DNA of 64,000 nucleotides from Spirochaetota bacterium. Lineage in GTDB: Bacteria > Spirochaetota > UBA12135 > COTS27 > JAFLEE01. Positions 6,510 through 16,644 of this stretch are shown here, in pieces. The position numbers were made by a program, and so were the translations under genes. The notes beneath the pieces were generated by a model that was not told where the DNA came from, searched no databases, and saw only the letters and a list, made by a program, of their open reading frames with translations. The stretch spans positions 1 to 64,000 of the forward strand of contig JAFLEE010000004.1 of assembly GCA_017302015.1 (NCBI GenBank), read 5' to 3'. Numbering within the stretch: position 1 is the first letter of the stretch; each line of letters starts with the position of its first letter.

Positions 6510-9500
6510 TTAGAGGAATTTCCAGGTATGCCCCTGGCGGGCCGCCTTAACCTGTTCCGGGGTGCCGGCCGCCACCAATTGGCCCCCTCCGCTCCCACCT
6601 TCGGGCCCCAGATCGACGATCCAATCGCAATTCCGGAGGAACTCCCGGTTATGCTCGATGACGATCACGGTGTTGCCCTGCTTGACGAGGCGGTCGAGGA
6701 TGCGCACCAGCATCTCGGTATCGGCGAGGTGGAGGCCGGTGGAGGGCTCATCCAGGAGGTAGAGGATATCGGTGCGCTGATCGCCGGCGGAGATCTCCTT
6801 AGCGAGCTTCAGGCGCTGGAGTTCCCCGCCCGAGAGGTAATTGGTGTTGAGGCCGAGTTGGAGGTAGCCCAGGCCCGCGTCGAGGAGGAACTTCACCCGC
6901 TCCCGGATGCGGTCCTGCCCGTCGAAGAAATCGTAGGCCTCCTGGAAGGTCATGGCGAGCACGTCGGCGATCGTCTTCCCCTTATAGTGGACGCCGAGGA
7001 TCTCCTTGCGGAATCGTTTGCCCCCGCAGGTATCGCAGACGACCTGGACATCGGAGATGAAGTGCATCTCGATCTCGAGGACGCCGGCGCCCTCGCAGGC
7101 CGGGCAGCGGCCCCGGGGCGTATTGAAGGAGAAGCTCCCGATATCGAACCCCCGCAGTTTGGCGTCCCGGGTGCGCGAGAACAGGTGGCGCACGGGATCC
7201 CAGATCTCGATATAGCTGGCCGCGGTGGAGCGCATGCTCAGGGTGACGGGGGATTGGTCGACGTGGTCGACCTTCACGAAGGGGAGGGTCGTGCGTACTT
7301 TGCCGTTCTCGCTGAAGGCGAGTTCCGAGTCGCGGGAAAGGCGGCTGCGACGACCGACGAGGGCCTGGACGCGCGGGGCGAACCAATCCATGAAGGAACT
7401 CTTCCCGGAGCCGGAGACCCCGCTGATGCCGATGAAGGCGCCCACGGGCAGGCGCAGGTCGAGTTGACGCAGATTGTTCTGGGTGATGCCGTTGAGGAGC
7501 AATTGGGGGCCCCGGGCCAGTTTTTCCCCGTCGAGGCGCTCCCGCCAATGGGCCCGCGTCTGGCCGCCGGCGCCGAGAAAGCGGTGGAAACTCGTCTTGG
7601 CCATGGCGGCCCCGTCGAAGGGGCCCGAATACATGACCTCCCCGCCCTTGGAGCCGGCGCCCGGGCCGAGGTCGACGACCCAATCCGAGTTCTGGATCAT
7701 CCGGGCGTCGTGCTCCACCATGAGCACCGTATTGCCCCGGTCGCGCAGCGCCCGGATGGCCTCGAGGAGTTTCTCCGTTTCATGCTCATGGAGGCCGATC
7801 GTCGGCTCGTCGAGGACGTAGATCACGTCCTTCAATTTGTTCCCGATTTGGGTGGAGAGGCGCACCCGTTGGGTCTCGCCGCCGGAGAGGCTGCCCATCG
7901 TCCGGTCGAGGGTCAGGTAATGGAGGCCGAGGTAGAGCAGGTGGGTGAGGCGGAAATCGAGTTCCTCGAGCACCTCGCCGACGAGGGAACGGTCGCGGGC
8001 GGAGACCGTCTTGTCGAAGCCCCTGAAGAAGTCATGGGCCTCCTGCACGGTCATGGCGGAGACCTCATGGATGGCGCGGCCGCCGACGCGCACCGAGAGG
8101 ATGGCGGGGGAGAGGCGCCCGCCCTTGCATTCGGGGCAGAGGGCGAGGTCCACGACGTGGACGAAGGCGGGGGCCCACCGCTCGGATTCGGATTTGGCGA
8201 ACATATCCTCGACGATGGCCGAGAGGCCGCGCCAGGCCCATTTGCCGCCCGCCTGGTAGGCGTCGTGGTCCGCCTTCTCCCCGTAGAGGAGGAATTGCCG
8301 TTCGCGGTGGTCGAGGAGTTTCCACGGCGTGGACCAGATGTCGATATTCTGCCGGCGGGCGGCGCGCTTGAGGAGGCCGCCGTAGAATTGCCCCCGGCGG
8401 GTGAAGAAGCCGGAGAGGTCCCGGTAGATGGCCCCGCGCAAAAGCGGTTCGTCGGGGTTGGCGATGAACTTCTCCTCGGAGAGGGCGCGGGCGAGGCCGA
8501 TGCCCTGGCAGCGCGGGCAGGCGCCGAGGTGGTGGTTGAAGGAGAAATGCCTCGGGGTGAGTTCGTCGGTGAAATGGAAATCGCTGTCGAAGGAAGTCCA
8601 ATGCTCCGAGTACCCCTGGAGTTTGCCGCGTTCGTCCCGGGCGTAGAGGATGCCCTCGCCGAGATCGTAGCCGCGTTCGGCCATCTCCATGAGGCGCGCC
8701 CGCTGGGATTCGCCGAGGGTGATCCGGTCGAGGGCGAGGAAGAAGCGCTTGATCTTGGGGAGCCGATCCTTGATCTTCTCGGCGAGGCCCTCCTCGTCCA
8801 GGCGGAACAGGGTTCCGTCGATCTCGACGCGCAGATAGCCCTTCTCCCGGAGGGCGGAGAGATAGGGGGGGATGCGTTCGGGCGAATCGAGGATGGAGGG
8901 ATGAGTGCTCGTGGAATCGTAGAGCGGGGCGAGGAAAAGGAGCGTTTCGTCTCCCCTGGATCGGAGGAGATGCGAGGCGAGCTCCGGGGGCGGGTGGCGG
9001 GTGAGGGGCTGGCCCGTGGAGGGATCGTGGAGGATCCCGATGGCGCTCCAGAGCACGCGCAGGCTGTCGAAAATCTCGGTCTGGGTGGCGAGCGTGGAGC
9101 GGGGGTTGCGGCTGCCCACCTTCTGGTCGACGGCGATGGTCGGAGACAAGCCGGTGACCTTCTCGGCCTCGGCGCGGGGGATGCGGCCGAGGAAACGTCG
9201 AGCGTAGGTGGAGAGGCTCTCGACGTATTTGCGTTGGCCCTCCTGGAAGATCGTCTCGAAGGCGAGGGAGGTCTTGCCGGAGCCGGAAAGCCCCGTGACG
9301 GTGATCAACTTATTCTTGGGGAGGTCGAGGTCGATGTGCTTCAGGTTGTGCTTGCGGACTCCCCGGAGGCGGATGGTGCCCGGTACGAAATCGGGGTCGG
9401 TGGAGGCGATGGGCGCGCTCGCTTCCGAATGGTCGGAGAGTTCCCGCAGCAGTTCTTTGGCGCGCGCGCCGCGATAATGGCCGGCCAGGCGCCGCTGGTG

Positions 9501-12473
9501 GCGTTCGAGGTGGACCTTGAGCTCGAGGCCGGTGGGGCTGTTTCCCCGGGCCAGTTTTTCGGGGGTGCATTCCGCCAACACGCGGCCGCCGGATTCCCCC
9601 CCGCCGGGGCCGAGTTCGATGAGGTGATCTGCGCTCTTGATCACGTCGAGATTGTGCTCGATGACCACCACGGTATTCCCCTGGTCGACCAGGGATTGGA
9701 GCGCCTCGAGGAGCTTCCGGATATCGTCGAAATGGAGGCCGGTGGTGGGCTCGTCCAGCACGTAGACCGTCCGTCCGGTGGCCCGCTTCCCCAGTTCGGA
9801 GGCGATCTTGATCCTTTGGGCCTCTCCGCCGGAGAGCGTGGTCGAGGGCTGGCCGATCTTCACGTAGCCCATGCCGAGATCGTTGAGGAGCTTCAAGACG
9901 CGCTGGAGTTTGGGGATGTCCTGGAAAAAGGCGAGGGCCTCCTCGCATGTGAGGTCGAGGACTTGGTGGATGTTCTTGCCTTTATAGTGGATATCGAGGG
10001 TGGCCGCGTTGAAGCGCTTGCCGTCGCACGTTTCGCAGACCACCTCGGCGTCGCCGAAGAGCTGCATGTCGACCACATTGACCCCGCCTCCGCCGCATTC
10101 TTCGCAGCGGCCGCCCTTGACGTTGAAGGAGAAGCGGCCCTTCTCGTAGCCCCGCACGCGGCTTTCGGGAACTTGGGAAAAGAGGTCGCGGATGAAATCC
10201 ATGAGCCCCGTGTAGGTGGCCGGGTTGCTGCGCGGCGTGCGCCCGATCGGGCGTTGGTCGAGTTCGATCACCTTGTCGATGTGCTCGAGACCCCGGAGGT
10301 CCCAGGGAGAGCTGCGGTCTTCCAACAGGTCGACCAGGCCGTTGCGGAGGATATCCAATACCAGGCTGCTTTTGCCGGAACCGGAGACGCCGGTGACGCA
10401 GGTAAAGACGCCGATGGGAAAATCGACGCTCACCTCCTTGAGGTTATTTTTGCTGGCCTTCACCACCGAGAGGTATTTCCCGTCCCGGGCCTTTCGACGC
10501 GCATCCGGCAATGGAATAAGGCGTTCCCCGACGAGGTATTCCCGGGTGATGGAGGTGACCGGTCTCCCTTGCGATCCCTTCGCCTTTGCCCCATTGCCCC
10601 GGTTCGGCCCATCGGTGAGCAGGAGGGCCGGAGGGCCGTTGAAGACGACCTGACCGCCGTGTACGCCCGCGGCAGGGCCGATGTCGACGAGATGGTCGGC
10701 GGAGAGCATGGTTTCCTCGTCATGCTCGATGACATGGACCGTATTGCCCCGATCACGCAGGGTGCGCAGGGTTCGGATGAGTTTTTTATTGTCGCTTTGG
10801 TGCAGACCGATGGAGGGCTCATCGAGGATATAGAGGCAGCCTTCCAAGCCGCTGCCGACCTGGCTGGCGAGGCGGATGCGCTGGGCTTCCCCCCCGGAGA
10901 GGGTATTAGCGCGCCGCGAGAGGGTGAGGTAATCGAGGCCCACGTTGACGAGGAATCCCAAGCGTTCCCGGATCTCGCGCAGGATCGGATCGGCGATGGG
11001 CTTCTGGTTCTCCGGGAACGAGAGGGCGTTGAACCAGGACAGTAGTTTGACGATCTGACGGTCGGCCAAGTCGGAAATTTTGTGTCCCTGGAAAAGGACG
11101 TTCCGCGAGACGGCGTTCAGCCGCTTGCCCCCGCATTCGGGGCAATCGTAGATGCGCATGTAGCGCTCTAGGAGCCCGATATTGTACTTCTCGTAGAGCC
11201 ATTGGAGGGTCTCCACGATGGAAAAAGTCTCGCCGTCCTTTTCCCGACCCTTCCCGGTGAAAAGGCGGTCGCGCAGGGGCTTCGGCAATTTCTTCCAGGG
11301 GGTTTTCGGGTCCGCCTTCCATTTTTTGAGGATCCGCGTGATCTCCGCGCGGCCCGAGCCCATGAAGAGCACGTGCCCCTCGGGGTTGAGTACGGCGAGC
11401 GCCCCGTCGAAAATGGGGGCGTGCTCGTCGCGGACCATCCGGGCTTCGTCGAACTCCTGCTTGATGCCGAGGCCGTCGCAGGAGGGGCACGCGCCCTGGG
11501 GAACGTTGAAGGAGAAGAGCCGGGGTTCGAGTTCGGGGACCGAAAAGCCGCATGTGGCGCAACTGCGCGCGGTGCCGAAGAGGCGATAGCGGATTTTCTG
11601 GTCCCGGTCGGATTGAAGGAGCATCTTGCTCTTCGTTTTGCGGCTGCGGCCTTCCGCCTCCTGAGGAGCTCCCCCTTCCGGGGCTTCCTCTTCACGCTCG
11701 TGGAGGGCGACCGACACGATCCCCTGGGAGAGCGACAGCGCCTTGTGCACGGCATCGTCGAGGCGGCCGCGGCTATCGGGCTGCAATTTGAGGCGGTCGA
11801 TGACCACCTCGATCGTGTGCTTCTCGTAGCGCCCGAGGAGCATCTTCTTCCTCGATTCCTCGTCATCGAGGCGGTGGACCGTGCCATCGACGCGCACGCG
11901 TAGGAATCCCTTGGCTTCGATTTCCTCGAGTTCCTTCCGGTACTCGCCCTTGCGTTCCCGGACGACGGGGGCCATCACGAGCACCGCCTCCCCCAGATAA
12001 TCCCGCAGGATGTGGTCAGTGATGGATTCCGCGTTCTGTCCCTGGATGGGGCCGTGGCCCTTCGGGCAATGGGGCACGCCGAGTCGCGCGTAGAGGAGCC
12101 GCATGAAGTCCCAGACTTCGGTCACGGTGCCCACGGTGGAGCGTGGATTGCGTCCCGCGGTCTTCTGGTCGATGCAGATGGTGGGGGAGAGGCCCTCGAT
12201 GAGGTCGACGGAGGGGCGCTCCATGCGCCCCATGAACTGGCGTGCGTAGGCGGAGAGGCTCGCGAGGTAGCGGCGTTGGCCTTCCTTGAAGATGGTATCG
12301 AAGGCGAGGGAGGATTTCCCCGAGCCGGAAATACCGGTGATCACGGCGAGTACGTGCCGCGGGATCTCGAGGGAAATGTTTTTCAGGTTGTGCTCGTGGG
12401 CGTTATGAACGACGAGCATCCCGGCTTCCGGGCTACGGTCTTTTTTCGATTTCACGGCGCTACTATTTGGCAT
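6510..12473 (-). CDS. uvrA: Double-length (tandem-fused) excinuclease ABC subunit A
   Basis: 1987 residues, about twice the usual 940-970. Two complete UvrA units are fused head to tail, with the junction near residue 1030. UvrA scans DNA for damage and loads UvrB. Four Walker A motifs are seen: GISGSGKS (47-54), GVSGSGKS (about 690), GLSGSGKT (about 1060) and GVSGSGKS (about 1688). Each has its LSGGE signature and DEP.(I/T)GL Walker B/D-loop. In unit 1 zinc finger 1 is intact (CATC...CPSC). In unit 2 the first CxxC pair is missing and only CPRC remains. The C-terminal zinc fingers of both units (CEEC..CETC and CPAC..CDTC) are intact. The ATG at 12473 is used; an ATG at 12419 with a better ribosome site is also possible. 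Confidence 0.95.
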   Translation of the reverse strand: MPNSSAVKSKKDRSPEAGMLVVHNAHEHNLKNISLEIPRHVLAVITGISGSGKSSLAFDTIFKEGQRRYLASLSAYARQFMGRMERPSVDLIEGLSPTICIDQKTAGRNPRSTVGTVTEVWDFMRLLYARLGVPHCPKGHGPIQGQNAESITDHILRDYLGEAVLVMAPVVRERKGEYRKELEEIEAKGFLRVRVDGTVHRLDDEESRKKMLLGRYEKHTIEVVIDRLKLQPDSRGRLDDAVHKALSLSQGIVSVALHEREEEAPEGGAPQEAEGRSRKTKSKMLLQSDRDQKIRYRLFGTARSCATCGFSVPELEPRLFSFNVPQGACPSCDGLGIKQEFDEARMVRDEHAPIFDGALAVLNPEGHVLFMGSGRAEITRILKKWKADPKTPWKKLPKPLRDRLFTGKGREKDGETFSIVETLQWLYEKYNIGLLERYMRIYDCPECGGKRLNAVSRNVLFQGHKISDLADRQIVKLLSWFNALSFPENQKPIADPILREIRERLGFLVNVGLDYLTLSRRANTLSGGEAQRIRLASQVGSGLEGCLYILDEPSIGLHQSDNKKLIRTLRTLRDRGNTVHVIEHDEETMLSADHLVDIGPAAGVHGGQVVFNGPPALLLTDGPNRGNGAKAKGSQGRPVTSITREYLVGERLIPLPDARRKARDGKYLSVVKASKNNLKEVSVDFPIGVFTCVTGVSGSGKSSLVLDILRNGLVDLLEDRSSPWDLRGLEHIDKVIELDQRPIGRTPRSNPATYTGLMDFIRDLFSQVPESRVRGYEKGRFSFNVKGGRCEECGGGGVNVVDMQLFGDAEVVCETCDGKRFNAATLDIHYKGKNIHQVLDLTCEEALAFFQDIPKLQRVLKLLNDLGMGYVKIGQPSTTLSGGEAQRIKIASELGKRATGRTVYVLDEPTTGLHFDDIRKLLEALQSLVDQGNTVVVIEHNLDVIKSADHLIELGPGGGESGGRVLAECTPEKLARGNSPTGLELKVHLERHQRRLAGHYRGARAKELLRELSDHSEASAPIASTDPDFVPGTIRLRGVRKHNLKHIDLDLPKNKLITVTGLSGSGKTSLAFETIFQEGQRKYVESLSTYARRFLGRIPRAEAEKVTGLSPTIAVDQKVGSRNPRSTLATQTEIFDSLRVLWSAIGILHDPSTGQPLTRHPPPELASHLLRSRGDETLLFLAPLYDSTSTHPSILDSPERIPPYLSALREKGYLRVEIDGTLFRLDEEGLAEKIKDRLPKIKRFFLALDRITLGESQRARLMEMAERGYDLGEGILYARDERGKLQGYSEHWTSFDSDFHFTDELTPRHFSFNHHLGACPRCQGIGLARALSEEKFIANPDEPLLRGAIYRDLSGFFTRRGQFYGGLLKRAARRQNIDIWSTPWKLLDHRERQFLLYGEKADHDAYQAGGKWAWRGLSAIVEDMFAKSESERWAPAFVHVVDLALCPECKGGRLSPAILSVRVGGRAIHEVSAMTVQEAHDFFRGFDKTVSARDRSLVGEVLEELDFRLTHLLYLGLHYLTLDRTMGSLSGGETQRVRLSTQIGNKLKDVIYVLDEPTIGLHEHETEKLLEAIRALRDRGNTVLMVEHDARMIQNSDWVVDLGPGAGSKGGEVMYSGPFDGAAMAKTSFHRFLGAGGQTRAHWRERLDGEKLARGPQLLLNGITQNNLRQLDLRLPVGAFIGISGVSGSGKSSFMDWFAPRVQALVGRRSRLSRDSELAFSENGKVRTTLPFVKVDHVDQSPVTLSMRSTAASYIEIWDPVRHLFSRTRDAKLRGFDIGSFSFNTPRGRCPACEGAGVLEIEMHFISDVQVVCDTCGGKRFRKEILGVHYKGKTIADVLAMTFQEAYDFFDGQDRIRERVKFLLDAGLGYLQLGLNTNYLSGGELQRLKLAKEISAGDQRTDILYLLDEPSTGLHLADTEMLVRILDRLVKQGNTVIVIEHNREFLRNCDWIVDLGPEGGSGGGQLVAAGTPEQVKAARQGHTWKFL

Positions 12474-12510
12474 CGGGGGAGTGGGGGAATCCGTTTAGGC
12501 TCCCGTGGTG

Positions 12511-12539
12511 AAGATACCCCTTCCGGCACACGAGGACAA
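12511..12539 (-). promoter_or_regulatory. Probable promoter of uvrA
   Basis: TTGTCC (12534-12539) and TATCTT (12511-12516) are spaced 17 bp apart on the minus strand, about 40 bp before the uvrA start. No SOS-box-like dyad was noticed around it. Confidence 0.45.
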
Positions 12540-12578
12540 GCCGGAAAATCCGGGTTTCCTCGGCGTTGGGGAAGGGTT

Positions 12579-13535
12579 TCAGGCGGGGTTGGCGAGCGCG
12601 GCCTTGAAGTATGGAATGGTGCGGCGGAGGCCCTCGTCTAGGGGAATGCGGGGTTCCCAACTGAGTTCCTTCCGCGCCAGGGAGATGTCGGGTCGGCGCA
12701 TCTTCGGGTCGTCCTGGGGGAGGGGCTTCCAGACGATCCGGGAGGACGAACCGGTGAGGGCCAGTACCTTCTGCGCGAGTTCGATCATGGTGAACTCGCC
12801 CGGGTTCCCGAGGTTCACGGGGCCGATAAATGGGCGGGTATTCTCCATCATGCGCACGATGCCGTCCACCAGGTCGTCGACGAAGCAGAAGGAACGCGTC
12901 TGCTTGCCGTCCCCGAAGAGCGTGAGGTCTTGGTTGGAGATCGCTTGGCAGATGAGGTTGGAGACCACCCGCCCGTCATCCGGGCGCATGTTGGGGCCGT
13001 AGGTATTGAAGATCCGGATGATCCTCAGATCAACGCCGCGGCCGCGGTGGTAATCCATGGCGAGGGTCTCGGCGCCCCGTTTCCCCTCGTCGTAGCAGGC
13101 GCGGATGCCGATGGGGTTGACGTGCCCCCAGTAGGTCTCTTTCTGGGGGTGCTCCAAGGGATCGCCATAGACCTCGGACGTCGAGGCGATGAGGAGGCGG
13201 GCCCCGTTGGCCTTCGCGAGTTCGAGGAGGTTCATCGTCCCGATGACCGCCGTGCGGAACGTCTTGACAGGATCGGCCTGGTAGTGGGGCGGGGAGGCCG
13301 GGCAGGCGAAGTGATAGATGCGCTCGCAGGGGAGACGCAGGGGTTCCTCGATGTCATGGCGCACGAACTCGAGGCGGCCTCCGGCGGCCGCATCGGCGAA
13401 CAAAGGCGCGAGGTTCTTCTCGCGTCCCGTGTGGAGGTTGTCGACCACCGTCACGTGGTGGCCTTCGCCCAGGAGGCGCGCACAGAGATTGCTGCCGATG
13501 AATCCCGCTCCGCCGGCGACCATGATTCGTTTCAT
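12579..13535 (-). CDS. UDP-glucuronate decarboxylase (UDP-xylose synthase), extended SDR
   Basis: 318 residues from MKRIM. The Rossmann motif GGAGFIGSN is at 8-16. The SDR catalytic pair is Tyr148/Lys152 in CYDEGKR, with the family's STSEVYGDP (118-126) before it. The UXS-type C-terminal motif GPVNLGNPGEFTM is also present. The enzyme oxidises, decarboxylates and reduces UDP-glucuronate to UDP-xylose, supplying pentose to surface polysaccharide. dTDP-glucose 4,6-dehydratase is less likely because CYDEGKR and the NLGNPGE segment are UXS hallmarks. It starts 21 bp after the LptD-like gene, suggesting co-transcription with an envelope gene. Confidence 0.9.
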   Translation of the reverse strand: MKRIMVAGGAGFIGSNLCARLLGEGHHVTVVDNLHTGREKNLAPLFADAAAGGRLEFVRHDIEEPLRLPCERIYHFACPASPPHYQADPVKTFRTAVIGTMNLLELAKANGARLLIASTSEVYGDPLEHPQKETYWGHVNPIGIRACYDEGKRGAETLAMDYHRGRGVDLRIIRIFNTYGPNMRPDDGRVVSNLICQAISNQDLTLFGDGKQTRSFCFVDDLVDGIVRMMENTRPFIGPVNLGNPGEFTMIELAQKVLALTGSSSRIVWKPLPQDDPKMRRPDISLARKELSWEPRIPLDEGLRRTIPYFKAALANPA

Positions 13536-13556
13536 GGCCAAATTGTAGCACGACGT

Positions 13557-16500
13557 TCAGCGGGTTTGCTGGCCCTGTTGGCGGAGCACGGGCGGGATGA
13601 AATTCTCCCGCCAAGCGGGAATGGAGGTGTTGAAGCCCTTGGGACGGTATTCGGGCTTGAGGTTGATGTCGAAAGAAACCCTCTGGTCGAAATAATACCC
13701 CCTCACGGCTCCGGTATTGGCCAGGGGCACCGGGATGATCTCATAGGTCAGGCTCAGCAGCCAACTCTCAAGATCGTGGGTGGCGGCGATACGGACGCTA
13801 TTCATTTTGATGTGGCCCCGCTGTAGGCCTTCCTGGCCCCGAAACCCCGCGCTGTCAAGGAGATCGTCGAAGAAGTTGATGGACGGGACGCCGAAAGCGG
13901 CCGCCTTTTCGGGGAGGTACTGCCACGCGTAGAGATTATTGGCGGAATCCAGGCTGAAACTCAGGTCGAGCCAACGGAACAGCGTGGCGCTCATGGCGAA
14001 TTTGATGGTCAAAGAATCCTGGGTTTGGGTGGCCAGTTCCGAAAAGACGCTCCAACCGAGGGTCGCCTGGATATTTCCGAACCGGAAAAGGCGGCCGGCC
14101 CGGTTGGTGGTCGGGGACCAATTGAATCCCAGGCTCCAGACCTGGTTGCGGATCTGGCCGAGGAAGGATTTGGTCCCGCGATCGAAGAACGAAATGGGGA
14201 GGGACCAGGTCAATTTGAGCAGATTCTTCCAGCTGAGGTCAGCGAGGTAATTCCCGTCGAAACTCGAGACGCGTTCCGGGCTCCACAGGGACACGTTGGT
14301 CCCCCCGGAGGCGCTCAGATTCTCCAGGAGGTCGTAATTGAGCCCCAAGTTGAATTGGTGGCCGAAATCGAGGTACGGGACGTAAAACAGCCCGTACCCC
14401 TTTTGGCTCAAGGAAAAACTGGCGCTCGCGCCGTGGGAGAGCACATTGGTGAAGGTCGGGGTCACCACGGATTCGTTGATGGGGCCGTAGGCTTGGAAGG
14501 CCCAATTGAACCCGAGGGTGGCCACCGGCAGCATGCTGCGGTAGTCCCAGGAATTATTCCAGAGGGACTTCACCGAAGCGGAGGGGAAATTGAAGACCAG
14601 CCCGGTCCCGAGGACGAGGTTGAGCCGCGTGTTCAACTCGTTCGCGCTGCGGTAATCGAAGCCGAGTTCCTCCCCGCCCCAAACTTTTTTCAGGTTGAGG
14701 TTGACGCTGGGCGTCAGGCTAAAGTCGAGGGCCTTGAGTTCTTTGCCGCCGGGCGTTTGGGTGACCGTGATCGGCCGCGAAAGGGAAACGCTGGCGTTGA
14801 ACGTATTGTTGTGAAATTGGAACTGGAAGTTGGAGGTATTGTAATAGTCGATGAGCGTGTACCCGGCGCTGAACGCGTAGCCGATATTGAGCGCCGGTCG
14901 CTTCCCGTGGTTGGTCGACGGCGGATCGATGGCGCCGGAAAGGCGGAATTGGATGTCGGGCAATTGGATGGTGGAGAGGTGGGTCTCCCATCGCTTCGGG
15001 TCGTAGGGGTTCAGCACGGAGAGGTTCTCGGCGTTGAGGTACCCCCAAAGGGCCCCGAACGAGACGCTCACATTGGGCGCCGAGAGCGTGTAGGAGAGGT
15101 TCAGTTTCCGGTTATCGCTGGCCACGGGTACATAGCGCCCCTCGATCACCTGGTCTCGTAGGACGCTGAGCACGTCCAGCGAGGGGAGCGAACGTTCCAG
15201 GTTGTCGCTGAAAAAGGGATCGGAGGTGATGTAGAAATTCCCCTCCAAGCGGCTGGAGACGCCCTTGGCGGCGAGGGAAGGATCCATGAGGTTGAGGCCG
15301 AGCGTGGAATCGAATTTCCCCCGGAAACGGGGAGTGCGGCTGTACTGGTCCCCGATGAAGGAGGTGTTGACCAGGGTGGGCGCGTAATCGTTGATATACG
15401 CGTTATCGTAGTACATCGCTCCGGCCATGGCCACCCGGTACTGGACGGCGGCGGAACCCCCGGCGTTCGCCAGACTGGCGTAGGATCCGAGTTTCTCGAA
15501 AAAATTGACCTTGACCGCGATTTCCCCCAATCCGGGTACCCGAACGCCGGCGCTGTTGAGGAGATAGTAGCCCTCCCGCGCCGTATGGCCGGTGGCGAGC
15601 GTGATGCTCGTGCTGAGGGGATCCTGGAAGACGAACGGGAACCAGAAGAAGGGCGCGTTATGGACGAAAAACGAGATGTCGCTGACATAATAGGCGTCGC
15701 GGCGAGGATTGATGAGGTGGCCGACCTGGATGAAAAAATGGGGGCGCGCGTTGGTCTCGACGGTGATCTGGGCCCGTTCGACGGAGAATTGGGAGGGGCC
15801 GTTGATCTTGAAGATTTCCCCCTTGAATTGGAAGCCTTCGATGGCGCCGCTGGCCCCGAAAAAGGCGCCTTGTTGGTTGCTGAGATTGATCCACAGGCGA
15901 TCTCCACGGAGGGTCATCCCCTGGCTGACGAGGCGCACATCGCCTTCGGCGACCAGGTCCCGCGTCTCGGTATTGAGGGTCACGGCGGAAGCGCTGAGGG
16001 TGACCCCCCCCACCAGGGCTTCGACCTGGCCCCGGACACGGATGAGGTTTTCCTTGTGCCCGCCCACGGTCACCTCGACGGATTCCAGGACGTCGGCGCG
16101 GCGCAGCACCGTTGCGCCCGCGATGCCCCCATCCCCCAGGGGCGTGGCGCCGAAACTCGCCCGGGGAGGGGCTTGGGGCGCGAGGCGCTCCAGGATGCGG
16201 CGCCGGAGGTCTTCGTAGGTATTTGTGTTGGTGGCCGTCGGGGGCGCCAAGTTGAGGGCCGCCGCGAGGGATAAAAGAACCGGACCGTCCCCATTTTTCG
16301 CCAGCGCCCAGAGAAGCGGGCCGGGTTCTACCGGGAGATTGGTGACCACAGGAATCGATAGATTTTCAAAAAACCAGACCCCCTTCTCGGCCAAGCGGTC
16401 GAAGGGAACTTCCGAGATGATCATCCCGTTCGTAAACCAGCGGATGGCCTGATTGGTGGACGCGGCGTTCGAGGAACCGGTGGCCTCAATCCGGTTGCTT

Positions 16501-16637
16501 CCGGGGTTCGCCAAGGAGGCGCGGGGAGCCGAGTTGGTAAAGACGGTCAGCGCCGTGGACGAAGGCGCCGCCTTGGCGGGAGCTGCCTGCAGGGCCCCGA
16601 GAAAGAAGAGCCATAAAATCAGGTGACTCGGCCTCAC
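13557..16637 (-). CDS. lptD: LptD/OstA-like outer-membrane assembly protein
   Basis: 1026 residues. A signal peptide spans about 1-24 (LILWLFFLGALQAAPAKA). After a variable region, residues about 180-290 resemble the OstA/LptA beta-jellyroll (TLSASAVTLNTETRDLVAEGDVRL). A long C-terminal segment of alternating hydrophobic strands forms a large beta-barrel, with the LptD-like INPRRDAYY..DISFFVHNAPFFWFPFVF at its entry. In the known family LptD inserts lipopolysaccharide or related lipids into the outer leaflet. The start is GTG at 16637, 8 nt after the nadB stop, which implies coupling. The native cargo is uncertain, because some spirochaetes have LptD without classical LPS. Confidence 0.8.
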   Translation of the reverse strand: MRPSHLILWLFFLGALQAAPAKAAPSSTALTVFTNSAPRASLANPGSNRIEATGSSNAASTNQAIRWFTNGMIISEVPFDRLAEKGVWFFENLSIPVVTNLPVEPGPLLWALAKNGDGPVLLSLAAALNLAPPTATNTNTYEDLRRRILERLAPQAPPRASFGATPLGDGGIAGATVLRRADVLESVEVTVGGHKENLIRVRGQVEALVGGVTLSASAVTLNTETRDLVAEGDVRLVSQGMTLRGDRLWINLSNQQGAFFGASGAIEGFQFKGEIFKINGPSQFSVERAQITVETNARPHFFIQVGHLINPRRDAYYVSDISFFVHNAPFFWFPFVFQDPLSTSITLATGHTAREGYYLLNSAGVRVPGLGEIAVKVNFFEKLGSYASLANAGGSAAVQYRVAMAGAMYYDNAYINDYAPTLVNTSFIGDQYSRTPRFRGKFDSTLGLNLMDPSLAAKGVSSRLEGNFYITSDPFFSDNLERSLPSLDVLSVLRDQVIEGRYVPVASDNRKLNLSYTLSAPNVSVSFGALWGYLNAENLSVLNPYDPKRWETHLSTIQLPDIQFRLSGAIDPPSTNHGKRPALNIGYAFSAGYTLIDYYNTSNFQFQFHNNTFNASVSLSRPITVTQTPGGKELKALDFSLTPSVNLNLKKVWGGEELGFDYRSANELNTRLNLVLGTGLVFNFPSASVKSLWNNSWDYRSMLPVATLGFNWAFQAYGPINESVVTPTFTNVLSHGASASFSLSQKGYGLFYVPYLDFGHQFNLGLNYDLLENLSASGGTNVSLWSPERVSSFDGNYLADLSWKNLLKLTWSLPISFFDRGTKSFLGQIRNQVWSLGFNWSPTTNRAGRLFRFGNIQATLGWSVFSELATQTQDSLTIKFAMSATLFRWLDLSFSLDSANNLYAWQYLPEKAAAFGVPSINFFDDLLDSAGFRGQEGLQRGHIKMNSVRIAATHDLESWLLSLTYEIIPVPLANTGAVRGYYFDQRVSFDINLKPEYRPKGFNTSIPAWRENFIPPVLRQQGQQTR

Positions 16638-16644
16638 GGCGGGC

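Noticed and set aside
6429-11045. A 1538-codon open frame on the plus strand
   Set aside because: It is the in-register complement of uvrA codons, which stays open because of high GC at third positions; it has no domain and an unnatural Glu/Gly/Leu composition.
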